A stretch of 64,000 nt of DNA from Humulus lupulus (taxonomy: Eukaryota; Streptophyta; Magnoliopsida; Rosales; Cannabaceae): assembly GCF_963169125.1 (NCBI RefSeq), contig NC_084801.1, positions 117,393,061 through 117,457,060 of the forward strand, read 5' to 3'. The notes beneath the pieces are model-generated. The model was not told the origin of the DNA. It made no database searches and saw nothing but the letters and a program-made list of their open reading frames with translations. Within the stretch, counting starts at the first letter, position 1, and every line of letters begins with the position of its first letter. The position numbers were made by a program, and so were the translations under genes. Positions 11,247 to 23,128 of the stretch are shown here, in pieces.

Positions 11247-13249
11247 CTCGGCCGTGGCGATCGAGCTGCTGATGATGTACACTCCGCCCTCAGAGCTCTC
11301 CAACTCATGGTCAGTCTAGTTTCCCTTTGCCTTTACTTGCAACACGTATCACCCGTGAGCCAAGGCCTAGCAAGAATATAATAAACAACAAATACATATA
11401 GCAACAGTAGCATTTAATCTACCTTAATCCGACCAATTCAATTTTTCATCAGAGTACAAGCATTAAGCTAAACAATGATAAATATATATTCTCAAGCATA
11501 CATCTCAATCAGTAATACAAGTGTTCAGGTGTCGGTGCCCTTAGGCTGAGCCCTTTGTTTATTTACTTGACCCCGACTCACTTAGGCCGAGTCCTATGAT
11601 TATTTAGCTGACTCCGGCTCACATTGGCCGAGCTGTGTCCAATACATTTATCATTAGCCCTGGTACCCTTAGGTCATACTTTCATATTCCACATAACAAA
11701 TATATAACCCACAAAATGCATATATTCAATTACAGGGAATCTTAGTCCCAATAACAACCACATGGGTGCAGTTTTCTTACCTCGAATCCCGAGCGATAAA
11801 TAAAGAGCAGTCTCGAGCACGATCCTCAGTCCTAGGCATTAATGATAATCCTAGTCAGAACAACAATAGGTAACTATCAATCTCTAATCCAAATAAATGT
11901 TTAGGAAACAACTACTAGCCTTTGGGACCTCGAATTCTACAAAAACGGGTAGTAGAATTCATCCCTAGTGCTTAGGTTTCAATCCCCGAGCCTCCTCGAT
12001 CCTAAAACCCTAGCTATTCTTTATTTTCCCTTAAGGGCCACGACCCACCCCTTAAATAGAGACCCAGCACTCTCTGGTGGAGAGCATGGGCTGTGACTTG
12101 CACCCCTCTGGTCATGGCGCGCATGGCGAGTAGAGGCTCCCAGCCTCCTTAAGCACGTAAGCCATGGCGCATGAAGAACAGGGTCGTGAACCGAGGCCCC
12201 AAACACAGAAATTCCCTCTTTTTCCAACGTTTCTCCTTGAGCCTAACCTCAAATTCATACCCCAAATCAGCAACCGAACTTGGATTTAAGTCTAGAATTC
12301 CTATCCTTTTAGCCTAAACATTATTTCTATCCTATAAACAATTCTTACTCTCCCTAAGCACCTAAACTCAACTAAAGAAACCAGAAACAACACAAGCCCT
12401 AACTTCAACATAATTTCAACAGAATTCAACAATTAAACTTTAAACTTACCTTAGTTTATGGCTTGAATACCCCAGCTATACTTTGTCCACCTCTAGCCTT
12501 AATTCCTCAATTTTTTCTCCAGTCCAAACTCAGCTCAATTACCATCTTGCTCTCTTGAGTTCCTCCTTAAAAATGCAAAGGTTTCCCCTTAGTTTTAGGG
12601 AGAGGAAGAATAGAACGTTTTTGTGAGTTGGGAGATTTCTAGTATATTCTGTCATTCCTAAAATCAGCTAGGTGTAGCATCCTTAACTTAGAAAAGACCG
12701 AAAAATTCCCTCAAAGACCCACTTAACCTTTTAATTGCCCTAACGGTAAGATGGTCTTTTTCCCCAATTACCGTTAATTCATCGAGTCATCCTACCAATT
12801 TCCAATTAATTCCCTCATGCTAAACTAATTACCAAAAACTCACTTGCTACCCAATAAACCCCATAATACTTTCCAAGTTCCCAAAATACCCCTATGCTCA
12901 CCCAGAGTCGGGTATTAAATCCCACTGTGACTATTTTGCTAATCCGCTCAGTTGGGTCATCTCGAGCCATATACATATCCATATGATAATGTGGTCTCAA
13001 CCATTTATCACATATAGTCACATTTATGCCCTTAACAAGCAAGAATTACAAATATGTCCTTATAAACAGTAAAGGGCCTACATGCATATCTAATACTCAT
13101 AAACACGCATATAATACATTCACATAATCATATAAATCATGCATGTGACATAGTCATGCATTTCACCAATTAGACACATATGTCCAATTATGCCCTCCCG
13201 ACATGCTAATCCAGGTACCAAACCCTATTAGCATTTTTGGTTCGTTACA
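11247..13249 (-). mobile_element. Family X LTR, minus strand, truncated 3' end
   Basis: Read on the minus strand, the unit starts TGTAACGAACC at 13249. It follows the family X order: the gggagggcataattgg block, the ctcac/CT-rich part, a GC-rich block near 12030-12190, the gtaagaaaactgcaccc block near 11775, and ccttggctcacgggtg near 11350. It stops near 11247 in the part equivalent to gagttggagagctctgaggg. No internal region adjoins either end, so it is a broken solo or terminal LTR. Confidence 0.75.
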
Positions 13250-13320
13250 AGTCGAGTCTTCAACCTTTGACCGATAAGTCGAGTCTTTAACCTTCGACTG
13301 ATAAGTTGAGTCTTTTAAAA
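13250..13320. repeat. 27-bp tandem repeat, about 2.6 copies
   Basis: The unit aagtcgagtcttcaaccttt plus seven more bases (-gaccgat) repeats at about 13249, 13276 and 13303, with a few changes. It sits at the junction between two minus-strand LTR copies. Confidence 0.7.
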
Positions 13321-14949
13321 TATATATGTCCTTGTCTATTAAGCCAAGCTCTTCATCAAATAACACTGATGAATCCTCAGATTATAAGCTGAGCCTCCCA
13401 TTCAGATTTACAGACAAGTAGTTATTACATTACACATGTAAGCACAACACTTTTAACATGTTTAATATAACATTCTTAGCACAGTAATAGTCCTATACTA
13501 TAATTGGGCCATGCCCTAAACACAGATCGGGTGCAATTTTCTTACCTTGGGTCCTGAGTAAATAGTGTTTGACAACCCCAGAGTACGGTCCTTACCTCCC
13601 AAACATAACGGTTAACCCTAGTGACAACCATAACAATGAATAGCTATCAAAAAATGAACTAATAAAGGCTTCCAAACCAAGTCCTTGCCTTTGAGACCTT
13701 GCATTCTACTATGTTTGGGTTCCCAACTCCCAAAACCGATTTTTTCTAATTTTTCTAATTAGAGTCGCGACACCCCCTACTAAGGGTCATGACACAACAA
13801 GTCAGAGAGTCCCTGAGCCCAAAACAATAGGGCAACCCACCTGGCTCCACTGCACCAAGGCGATTTGAGGCACCTGCTTGTCCCTCTTAGTTCCTAAGGG
13901 GTGTGGCACCCAAGAACAGGGTCGCGGCACGACATAGCGAACTCAGAAAACCAGCAATTTTAAGAATTACCAATCCAGCAAAAACCATCCAAAACATTAT
14001 TTTCACTTGTTTCGACCATAATAATTGTCCCAGCAATTCTGAAACACAGTAAACAACTCTAAAACTCAAGCAAACATCCAAAATTCAACAAACTTTACAA
14101 CTCTAAACAAAACGAAAACTAAAACTCAAATAATGGAGTTACGTCTGATTGAGTTCGAACCAACTAAGTTTCCTTAAGTTATAAGCTTTCAATTGACCAA
14201 AAACTTGCCTCATATCGCAAGGATCAAGTGTTTTCTAAGAAATTATGAATCACCTAGAGAGAGAGAGAGTGAGAAACGAGGGAGAGAGAGAGAGAAAGTG
14301 TGTGAGTGCCCTGTTTTATTTAAGATACTTTGTTTTTCTTATCCACTGAGTTGATAAACTTAGCTGCAAAAATAGGCTAAGGGTCCAAAAAGACCAAAGT
14401 TCCCTCAAGGCCACTCTCTCCTCTGAACGTCCCTCAAGGGCGAAAATGTCAATTACACTCTCATCTCACATAATACTTGAAATTCCCAGTTAATTATGCT
14501 AAACCCAGAATATTAGTAACTCTCCCATAATATGACTCATACCCTCGTGAGTCTCGGTAACTCACCGAATTATCGAAATATCACCCTTGGCTCACCCCGA
14601 GCCGGGTTTAAATTCTCCGTTGTGACTAAACTGTTATCTTCCTCAAAAGGACCGACTCGTGATGAATATCTCAAATATATCCACAAAATAATGTGGTCTC
14701 ACTCAAATAATATCATATAATTACAATTATACCCTCAATGAGTCAAATTACAAATCTACCCCTTTAAATAGCATGCAAGTTTCGCACATTTAGTACAACT
14801 AAACATGCATAATTAGCTATATAATAATATAACCCATAAAATTCACATAATCACATCAATATCCAATGAATCCACATAATATTCCAATATTGCCCTCCCA
14901 TGACCCTAATCAAGGCCCTAAGCCTTATTAGGAATTTCGAGATGTGACA
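13321..14949 (-). mobile_element. Family X-like LTR, minus strand, with polypurine tract
   Basis: On the minus strand the unit starts TGTCACATCTCG at 14949 and continues cctaataaggcttagggcct, the family X opening. It carries ggtaagaaaattgcacccga near 13545 and GC-rich words near 13760-13930. The GGAGAGGGGGAG polypurine tract at 14950-14961 lies directly before its start, so this is the 3' LTR of a minus-strand element whose body is mostly lost. (GA)n runs occur near 14260-14300. The lower end is truncated near the 27-bp repeat. Confidence 0.7.
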
Positions 14950-14961
14950 CTCCCCCTCTCC

Positions 14962-15561
14962 TAATAATCCAAGAGTTAGAGTTAAGTCTAGCCAAGTCCA
15001 TAATCCAGAATTGATCGTAGTAGTTTCCTCCTCTTTTTTGGAGGATAGGGTTCTTGTTCTGTTTCTTACATATTTAGAATTATTAAACTCTCTTCTAAAT
15101 TTGTTGTTCATCATTGTAGAAGAAGATATAAGCCTCAAGGTCATCTTCATCATCGACCCAACCATCAAGAGGGCGAGTGTTTGAAGAAAACTACTTCCAA
15201 AATTGGAGTTGCTATTGGTTCTCCAACCAAGACCAAGGGGACTAGTTCCACCTAGAACCAGGTCTAGCCCTTCGCAGTTACAACCCAAGATGTCTCTTCC
15301 CCTGTTCCTCGTGATCCATCGTATTTCCCGCATGTCATCGAAGCTGCAATCCCAACTACCGCAATCCCCAAAGCATTGTTAAGGTACCAACTTTGAAGGT
15401 GATCTAGAGCCGCGATCAGCTTCTTAACGAGGTCGAGGACCTTAAGCTGAAGATTTTAAAGGTAGGCATGCTAGATCACCTACCATTATTTAGAACTATT
15501 TTACATCCCTAGGTCGCCTCTAATGAGTCATTTTGTAATCAGGTGAACTAAAATAATTAGC
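14962..15561. other. Unassigned retroelement flank
   Basis: There is no protein frame I can support. The lower part should be untranslated sequence of the minus-strand element that owns the polypurine tract at 14950. From about 15390 the plus strand reads like a leader for the frame that starts at 15562. The 160-residue minus frame here has no recognisable motif. Confidence 0.3.
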
Positions 15562-16130
15562 ATGGCTTCTCAAAAGAAAAAGACCATGACAGGCTCAAGG
15601 CAAGGATAAGTAGGTCACCCCCAAGACCCCCATTTCCTACTTTGGTCCAGTGGTGGACAAGGAGATCGAGGTAACACCTAATAGTTTCTTTGAGGCTGAG
15701 AGGATCGTGTCTCAAATTATTTCTCAGCCTAAAGTAAATAAAATAATGCTAAGTCACGGGATCAAGATGTACCCTGTTGGAGGATGACTTAGGGGCCTGG
15801 AGTGGTGAACACCTGAGGGCAGGTGCCTTCCTCCCACTGAATTAGTATTCCACATACTTCTTGAATTATGTGAAGCTCACCCTATTCTAGCTCCCACCAA
15901 ATTCATATTGTTTCCTCCCGAGGTTAAAATATTTATTCCTCAAGAACGAGTGGGAGGTCCCCACCCAAGGGGAAATTTATATTTTTTTAGTCTGAAGGCT
16001 AATCGAGATTGTAAAACCTAAGGTGATGGTTTCTACTACCTCACCTAGTTTCCCAAAGCCGCCAACAACGCTGAGCTTTCCAGCCATCCGAATGACTTCA
16101 AAGAACAGGTCTTTATGTCAAACAGATTCT
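15562..16130 (+). pseudogene. Decayed plant gypsy extra ORF (transposase_28-like)
   Basis: An ATG at 15562 opens a short basic N-terminus (MASQKKKT). After a stop and frame changes, the plus strand encodes segments such as TPISYFGPVVDKEIEVTPNS (near 15620), ERIVSQIISQ (near 15700), LPPNSYCFLP (near 15895) and KYLFLKNEWEVPTQGE (near 15930). Another frame near 16025 gives GDGFYYLT and FPKAANN. Together these resemble the so-called putative gypsy-type transposon domain in extra reading frames of Tat-lineage elements. It lies antisense to the Tat integrase remnant at 16270-16765, downstream of it in that element's own orientation. The family call is from memory of its conservation pattern; frames are too broken for certainty. 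Confidence 0.5.
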
Positions 16131-16269
16131 AGATTTGCGATTACTGTTATTTCAATTGAACTCGTAATCTTTGTTTTTATACTCCATTTGAACTCTTCAC
16201 TTTTGTTATGTTTTAATAATTCTGATCGAGTTGTTATCATGTTCAACTATTTATAAGAGAACAACGCAG

Positions 16270-16765
16270 TCTGAGACCTTTGGGGGTCAATAAAATAGTT
16301 TGACCAACGCTCCCACCAAGGAAAAGTTCGCAGTGGTGAATGACGCCACCATGGTGGCTTGTAATCTGATTAGGAAAGATCTGACACGTTCCATCAGGCA
16401 ATGATCCAATTAGGTCAATTCCCATATAACAAATGGCCAGGGCAAGGGAATCATGGTTAGCTCCACGGATGTAGCTCAAGCGATGGTGGGAAGGCATTGG
16501 AATTTTTCACACTTGAGGACATATGAGGCGGAGTCCATTTCAGTATGGGCCAAAAAATAGCCCTGCATTAGCACCTTTTGAGCCAAGAATTGCCCCCCAG
16601 CGTGGTCTTCACAAAACCCCTTGTGAATGTCTCTAAGGATAACTTACTCTTCCTTGGGCAAGACACATCTTAGATGAGGCATAGAGTGAGCCCGTCTATA
16701 TAGAATCCCTTCCACCATAACATACCTCGGGACCTGGTATAGTAGTTTTTCCGCATCCGAGTTGA
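16270..16765 (-). pseudogene. Tat-lineage integrase N-terminal fragment
   Basis: Read from 16765 on the minus strand, broken frames give YVMVEGILYRRA, MPHLRCVLPKEE, ILRDIHKGFCEDHAGG and LAQKVLMQGYF, then a cysteine segment and GIDLIGSLP. This is the zinc-binding (HHCC) start of a Tat/Ogre-type integrase running into the catalytic core. At least four frame changes or stops interrupt it. It lies on the same strand as the RNase H fragment at 28301-28406, in the order expected for one Tat element, with E4 and E3 inserted between them. Confidence 0.65.
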
Positions 16766-18128
16766 TTTGGAATGGTAATTTTAGTAGGTTTTTGGATGAT
16801 TTATTGTGCCTAAACTATGTAATTAAGAGTCCTAGACTCATTTCTAGACTTGGTATGGATTTGGGTGTATAATTTGATTGGATTTTGAGGTTGCAGCTAG
16901 AAAAATGATAAGGCAGACCCAGGGATTTCTGGGTTCTTGGGGGGGGGGGGGGGCGTCGCGGCCCAATTATGGGCGCTGCGGCCACATGCCCCAGAAAGCC
17001 CTGGGAGGGCTACTGACTTATAAGCGCACCACGACCTTAGTGGGCAAGTCACGGCTTGCCTCCCCCAGAAGCAAGAAGCTGCGCCTCTAAGTTGAGGTGC
17101 ACTTTGACCCTTAGGGGCAGGTCGTGGCCCGCCTAGGCAGCGAAAGCCTAGGTTGGTTTTTAGGCTCAGGGATTTAAAACTAAGCGCTTGGGACGAGTTC
17201 TACTACCCGGTTTAGTATAATTCGAGGTCCCAGAGGCTAGTATTTGTTTCCAAAACATTTAATTGGATTAAAATTTGATAGTTATCAATTGTTACTTGTG
17301 ACTAGGGTTACTTTTAAGGCTAAGGATCGTGCTCATGACCACTCTTTATCCTATATTCGGGATTTGTGGTAAGAAAACTGCACCCAAATTGTTGTGAGTG
17401 GGAATGGGATTACCTACAACTGAACTTATGTGTTCTATGAATTATATATTTGTTATGTGTAATGTGAAAGTACGGCCTAAGGGTGTTGGGCATGATGATA
17501 AGTGTATGGAATATAGCTTGGCCTAAGAGAGTTGAGATCGACTAAACAACCAGAGGGCTCGACCTAAAGGAGCCGACACCTAAATATTTGTATTACAGAT
17601 TGAGTTATATATTTGAAAGTATGTGTTTAACGTTCCCCAGTATTCTCCTGATTAATTGAACTGATTGGATTGAAGTTTTTTATATGCTCTTCTTGATGTC
17701 TATGCTTGTTGATTATGGTTTTCTTGTTGAGCCTTCGCTCACAGGTGCTACATGGTGCGTGTAAAGGCAAGGGAAAGTTGGATCAACGATGAGTTGGAGA
17801 GCTTTGGGGGTGGAGTGTACATCGACAACTACTCGACCAACACGGCCGAGGGAATTAAAGAGCTAGTGCTCTTAACAGTATTTTTCCATTAGACTGCCTT
17901 CTGTTGTATTAACTTTTAAGAGTTACATCTGCCATTTAAACCTTATTTTGGGGATCCCATTTATCAAACCTTTATTTTAATGAAAATCAATCATTTTATG
18001 ATAAAAATCTTTTAACCTTAACCTGTCAGTTAACTTTAGAAACACCTGTATGTTCAAACGACTTGATTAGCAAGTCTTGCACTATTTTAAACACATAGGG
18101 TAACGATCTTGATTATCCAGGGGTTACA
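16766..18128 (+). mobile_element. E4 5' LTR, 5'-truncated (family X)
   Basis: The match to the family X LTR covers its second half: the GC-rich block near 16940-17140, gtaagaaaactgcacccaaa (17369), gagccttcgctcacaggtgc (17728), GGGATCCC (17951-17958), and the hairpin GACTTG-ATTAG-CAAGTC (18060-18076). It ends in GGGGTTACA at 18128, directly before a primer-binding site. The first kilobase of the LTR is missing at the junction with the Tat fragment. A run of 15 G (16939-16953) lies in the GC-rich block. Confidence 0.8.
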
Positions 18129-18131
18129 ACT

Positions 18132-18143
18132 TGGTATCATAGC
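18132..18143 (+). promoter_or_regulatory. E4 primer-binding site (tRNA-Met)
   Basis: TGGTATCATAGC begins three bases after the LTR end. It matches the initiator tRNA-Met complement TGGTATCAGAGC with one change. Confidence 0.8.
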
Positions 18144-18515
18144 GGTCTAGGTTTAAGAGTTCTTGAAGATTGGCTGGTCATGTACACTCGTCGCTAAAGA
18201 CAAGCTCGACTCTTGGTTTGTTAACCAAATATCTGATTATATGCTTTAATGTTTAAATGAAATATAAATGCTTTATATGTATGATTAATAGGGAGCATGA
18301 GATATCTGATAGGGTCTAGCCCTTGACTGCAATGTGAGCATGTTAGGGTGTGCTTATCAACATTGCTATTGTGTGTGAATAAATGTTTAAATGCCTGTTC
18401 GCATCATGATTGTTCTTTGTGGCTTGTATATTTGTGTTGGGCCATGGAATAAATATGAATTTTTTATCATTGCCTGACCATCCGAGTCGTTGATTGCAGA
18501 TAAACTTTGATAGTT

Positions 18516-18816
18516 ATGCGTCCAAGGTGATCAATACGACTAGTCGACATAGCAATTCCTTGGTGATATGCAAGCCAGACTTCGGAGTCAGGAAGTGCAG
18601 ATTTGCCTTCTAGGGCAATAGGCTCTGTCAGGGAGTGCCACACCTAACTTGCCACCTGTTGTGGCACTAGCCATACATCCACCTAAGATTGGAAACAGGT
18701 TGGAGCCACTCTGTGAAAGATTTAAGAGACAGCATTCTCCAATCTTTGTGGGAGGACCAGACCACTGAAGGCTGAACAGTGGATGAGTATGATCACCTGC
18801 ATCCTAGACTTAAATG
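18516..18816 (+). pseudogene. E4 gag fragment
   Basis: The ATG at 18516 follows the conserved GTCGTTGATTGCAG (18486-18499), as in E7 and E5. Frames with stops and shifts give the gag order GNRLEPLCERF-like, then FVGGPDPLKAEQWMSMI-like and ILDL near 18805. The family equivalents read EPLYERF, FEGGPDPLKAKQWM. The frame ends where E3's LTR begins at 18817, and no continuation is seen elsewhere. It cannot make gag. Confidence 0.7.
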
Positions 18817-20788
18817 TGTAGAGTCCAAGAACTTTACTTAGCTAGTTAGATAGTAGTAGTAATATTAATAGCTAGTAGTATTTGTAGAATGTTTATTACT
18901 GTGGATTTTGGTTCAAGCCAGGGGTTATTTGGACACTCGTAGTAACACTTGTAGATTTTATAAGTTCAACCTATAGTTTAAGAATATTAATTATAACCTA
19001 AGGTTTGATTAATATGACAGATTATGGAGATGATAATTATTATACTATAAGGTTTAGATAGACCCAATAAGATATTAACACTTGTCATATGTGTGTTTAA
19101 TAAGAAATGAAGAATTTTGGAGGAATAAGTTTATTAAGAGTAATATTTGAACATCTTAGGGTCTGCCAGCGCCTTTGAAATTGTTAAAGGACTTAGTGAA
19201 GGATGTTTACTCAATTCAAATTAGGCTGAAAAAGTGTAATTACCTGTATAATATTTAAGCGTATGCCGATATATCGCAACTCTAGGGGCGATATATCGCC
19301 ATACGGGGATACGAAAAACACGTAGCTTCGCACGACCACCTCGACGAGCCTCGGGAGCATCAGTACAAGCGATATATCGCCTAGCATGGGTGATATATCG
19401 GCTGTGGTGCATGGTTTTCAAACGATTTTGAAATCGAGCTCATTTTAATCCTTAATCTTTATGACTGAGTCTTCAGCCTCTGCTAAACGATTATTCAAAT
19501 GTTTTTCAATTAAAAAGCCATTATTTTATTCAAGCTAAATAGAGATATTTTCATTCTTGAACTCTATAAATAGGACCTAGTACCCAGCCATTTCTTCATT
19601 CATCAAGCTGAGTTCAGAGTCTACAAGCTGCTAGGTTATTTTAGAGTGTTAAACACTTGGGTTGGGGTTATAAGCTTAATCATTATAAGGTTAATAAACA
19701 CTTGGGGAGTAAGGTTTATAGTATGTTTTGGTTTTGAGGTGTAGTTCGGTCATAGAAGCATTCAAGGTATTCCTTATTCTAGTTCCTTTCTGTATTGATT
19801 CTTATAGTTGTTCTCTACTCAAATCCTAACTCGTATTCTCTATTCTTGGTTAGGCATCTAGGATCTTGAACGTAAGATTCTTGTGGTAAGTATCTTTTCG
19901 ATGGTGTAGTTCGTTCTTTCATCTCTTTTCCTTAGTATACTCACCTCTCTATTATGGTTTTTAGAAGTGTTCCAAAGTTCCGTTCTTGTTCTCCCATCCT
20001 GATTTTCGGTAAGGAAAATAGGGTAGATTTGTATGTTTTTATATATGTTTATGTTATGAGTATGGTATGTTTTTAGTTGTTATAGTATATGAATTGTTTA
20101 GATAACAATCACATAATTTGTTTAGATGACAAATATATAACTTGTTTTGATAACAAGTCCCAATAGTAGAATCCTTGGGCATATGATTGTTTAGATAACA
20201 GCTCCATAAATTTATATGACTTGTTTAGATAACTAGCCTCGTAATTTTATGGGCATATGATTGCTTAGCTAGCAAGTCCCAATAAGTATGATGGCCATTA
20301 TAATAGATGTTGTATTTATATAGTTATATGATTATAGTTTACACTTTATAGTTTATAGTTTATTCGTATGTATATGTTTCATGCTTGTACTAGATTTTCC
20401 TTGCTGGGCATTAGGCTCATTACTTTGTGTTTTATATGTGCAGGAAAATAGTTTTGGTGGCGGGAAGGTTCTTGGCAGCTTGGGGATGTATATTGAGGTA
20501 GGATGGAATCGGTGGATTGCGTGTACGATTCGAGGATGAAGTTTTTAAGTCTTTTTATGATTTCTATGTATTATTTTTCCGCACTTAATGTTGTAACCAA
20601 TTTATTTAAGTTATGTTTTATTTTATTTTCAAAACAATGGGATCACATATCCTATGTGAAATATTTATGTATTTAAACCTTTACTTTACAGTTTTAAATA
20701 AAGTTATGGTGTTTTCATATGTACGTTTTCTTAAGATTAGTATAGTAGTTATTAATGGTCCAAGGTCTAGAACAGTTGGGTCATTATA
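18817..20788 (+). mobile_element. E3 5' LTR
   Basis: The unit starts TGTAGAGTCC at 18817 and ends GGTCATTATA at 20788 (1972 bp); the expected final TTACA has a C to T change. It is homologous to the E1 LTR. The middle contains four copies of a GATATATCG word, including the perfect 14-bp palindrome GGCGATATATCGCC (19287-19300). The following bases (TTGCTATCAGAG, near 20790) look like a mutated primer-binding site. Confidence 0.85.
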
Positions 20789-20940
20789 GTTGCTATCAGA
20801 GAAACAGTTCATTCGCATGAAGTTCTCCTTGATACACACAGTCAAAGCTCTGAATCTGACTGCCAAGTAAGTGTTTAAGTTATAGTTATTATTTTTATAT
20901 GTATAGCAAACGATTTTAGCCTTTATGTTTACAGTTAAGA

Positions 20941-21408
20941 ATGAACGGAGCATTAACATATGAGGATATCCGAGCCATTAAGGCTTTAAAGAGAATTAGA
21001 GAATCGAGAAACACCATAGGAGTGCTAGAAAGAATCACTCAAAGGCTTGTATTGTTCCACAGAGAAATAGGTCATCTCCAAGAATCTAAGTAGATCATGA
21101 TGAGAGCAACAGAGCAATACGTTTTAGTAATTAGATTATTTAGAGATTATCATACTGTAACAGCAGCCTTAGAGGAAATATGGGAAACAATGGATGATGA
21201 AGATGAACTACCAGTAGCAATGAGATATTATTTTCTCTTAATTAGGTTCACTTCAAAATCAGAATTTCAATTTACAAATGAGCAAAAACATAGAATTTTT
21301 ACGAACCTTCCTCGAGGGCATTTTGAGGCACATGATAATGGGGACTATGAGGAGTTAAATGATGATATGCTAGATGAAGGATCAGATATAGAAGATCCTA
21401 ATTTTTAG
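20941..21408 (+). CDS. E3 leader ORF before gag, unknown function, one in-frame stop
   Basis: A single frame from ATG 20941 to TAG 21408 would give about 155 residues, with one internal TAG at 21091-21093. It lies between the primer-binding region and gag, where typical plant chromoviruses have no gene. The N-terminal half is basic and helix-prone (ALKRIRESRN, GVLERITQRL). The middle has EEIWETMDDEDELPVAMRYY. The C-terminus is very acidic (LNDDMLDEGSDIEDPNF). There are no cysteine pairs, signal peptide or membrane segment. I do not recognise the family. A 350-bp spacer leads to it and about 520 bp separate it from gag. It is less damaged than most of the pol next to it, which hints at a real protein in the parent element. 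Confidence 0.5.
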
Positions 21409-21929
21409 AATAAGATTAGTTTCATTGCTTGTTTTAATTTATTATTTGTTTTCTTTATGGTTGTAAATAGTGAAAAACTTTTTCCAAATTAATATCAATG
21501 TTATTTTGTTAACATGTATGAGTTTGATTTTTTTTTTGCAATCAAAATAAATAATGACTAAGTTCGGTGAGGATGGATACAAGTCAATGAACCAAGTTTC
21601 TATATTGAGAGTTAGGGGGCCAGAGTAGTGGGAACGATTTTACTAATCCCAACCCTCCCTCAATATGGTTAACTTTGGAACAAAGATGAGTGTCGAGCCT
21701 GAGAATTAAGTCATATAGGATAATTAGAAACAGACTTAGAAAATAATAAAGATGGCTTGTTTTTCTAAGTATAGAAACCCACTCTAATTATAAAGAAGAC
21801 TTATATAATTTTCATAAGAAGTCATAATTAATAGGTCTGAGATATGTTTGTTTAGATTAAGTTTTTGCCTTAGAGCCTATTAGGGTAATGTTCTAACATG
21901 ATTCTCTCGACTATTAGAACTCTATTGCG

Positions 21930-23095
21930 ATGTCACTCTGAAGATCTGCTCGCACCAATGGAAATGCCTCCAATGTTGCTCCGGTGAACAATGAAGCCCC
22001 TCCAGATCGCAGAAGGGGAGTGCATGCTACTGCCAGCCGCAACGCGCCGCCACCACCAGCTGACAACACTGCGGAGATCGCTAGACTGCGACAACAAGTC
22101 AAGGAAGTATTGCAGCAACAGCGACAACAGGCTCAGCCCCAAACTCATCCTCCGCCTCTGCCACAGCCACAGCCACATCAAATGGCCAGAGCACCCCAAC
22201 AAGTTGGTCCATATGGGGGATGGCCAGGGGCGAATTATGCGTCGTATCCAGTACAGCACATGGAGCCAATTTATGAGTGGTTCCGTAAGCAGCACACTCC
22301 AAACATTGAAGGGACTACAGATCCCTTCGAGGCAGAAGAGTGGCTAAGAAACGTGGAGCCAATCTTGACGCACATAAACCTCAGCAACGCGGATCGCATA
22401 TCCTGCGTTTCGTCCTTGCTCAAGAAAGATGCCAAGATATGGTTTGACTTGGTCCAACAAATGCATGATGTTGCCACTATGACTTCGACCTGATTTGTGG
22501 AGCTGTTAAACAAAAAGTACTATAATTCGGTTGTACTCGCTTCAAGAGTTGAGGAGTTCGCTGGCTTGAAGCAAGGGAATTTATCAGTGGCCGAGTATGC
22601 TCGGCAGTTCGACCATTTGGCTAGGTTCACACTGGAAATGGTTCGAACTGACTATCTGAGGGTGTCTAAGTTCGTTAGAGGACTTCGACCAAAGATCGAG
22701 CTAGGGGTTAAGCTAGCAAACCCAGGAAATACTACTTATGCCGACGTTCTAGAGACGCCAATTGAAGTAGATGGTTGCAGGCTAATGTTAGAAAAGAAGA
22801 AGTCAGTAAGCCTGAGCCTAGACAATAGAATTAACCTCAGACTAGTCGGAACAACAACAAAAATAATAATCAGTCCAACAACAACAACAATAACGGTCAG
22901 AAAAGAAGGCATCCTAACAACAAACAGTCCGACAATGATAAAAGGGCACGGACAAATAATGGAGGTAGTAGGTCGGGTAATGTAGAATACTCCCAATGTG
23001 CTAAGTGTCAGAAAAAACATCCTGGTGAATGCCGTGCAAACACCAAAGGATGCTTCAACTGTGGTCAGGAAGGTCACCAAAATAGGTAGTATCCC
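21930..23095 (+). pseudogene. E3 gag pseudogene with broken zinc knuckle
   Basis: The ATG at 21930 is followed by an in-frame TGA at 21939, where relatives have an arginine codon. A Pro/Gln-rich N-terminus (QQQRQQAQPQTHPPPLPQPQ, near 22120) precedes the retrotransposon gag domain: EPIYEWFRKQHTPNIEG, EEWLRNVEPIL, KKDAKIWFD. A TGG to TGA stop lies at 22491. The domain continues ELLNKKYYNSVV through EYARQFDHLARF and FVRGLRP. A frameshift near 22840 precedes an Asn/Arg-rich linker. The CCHC knuckle near 23051 reads CFNCGQEGHQNR, then a stop and Tyr in place of the last Cys. RNA binding would be lost. Confidence 0.85.
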
Positions 23096-23128
23096 CAGCT
23101 CAAGCCAGAAGGGAAAAAGGAAGATAAG

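Noticed and set aside
14851..15333. 160-codon minus-strand open frame as a gene
   Set aside because: No recognisable domain; low-complexity composition; it runs into LTR sequence at its lower end. A chance frame.
21914..22513. Several minus-strand frames (up to 120 codons) opposite E3 gag
   Set aside because: They are shadows of the gag coding strand, whose domain and order are clear.
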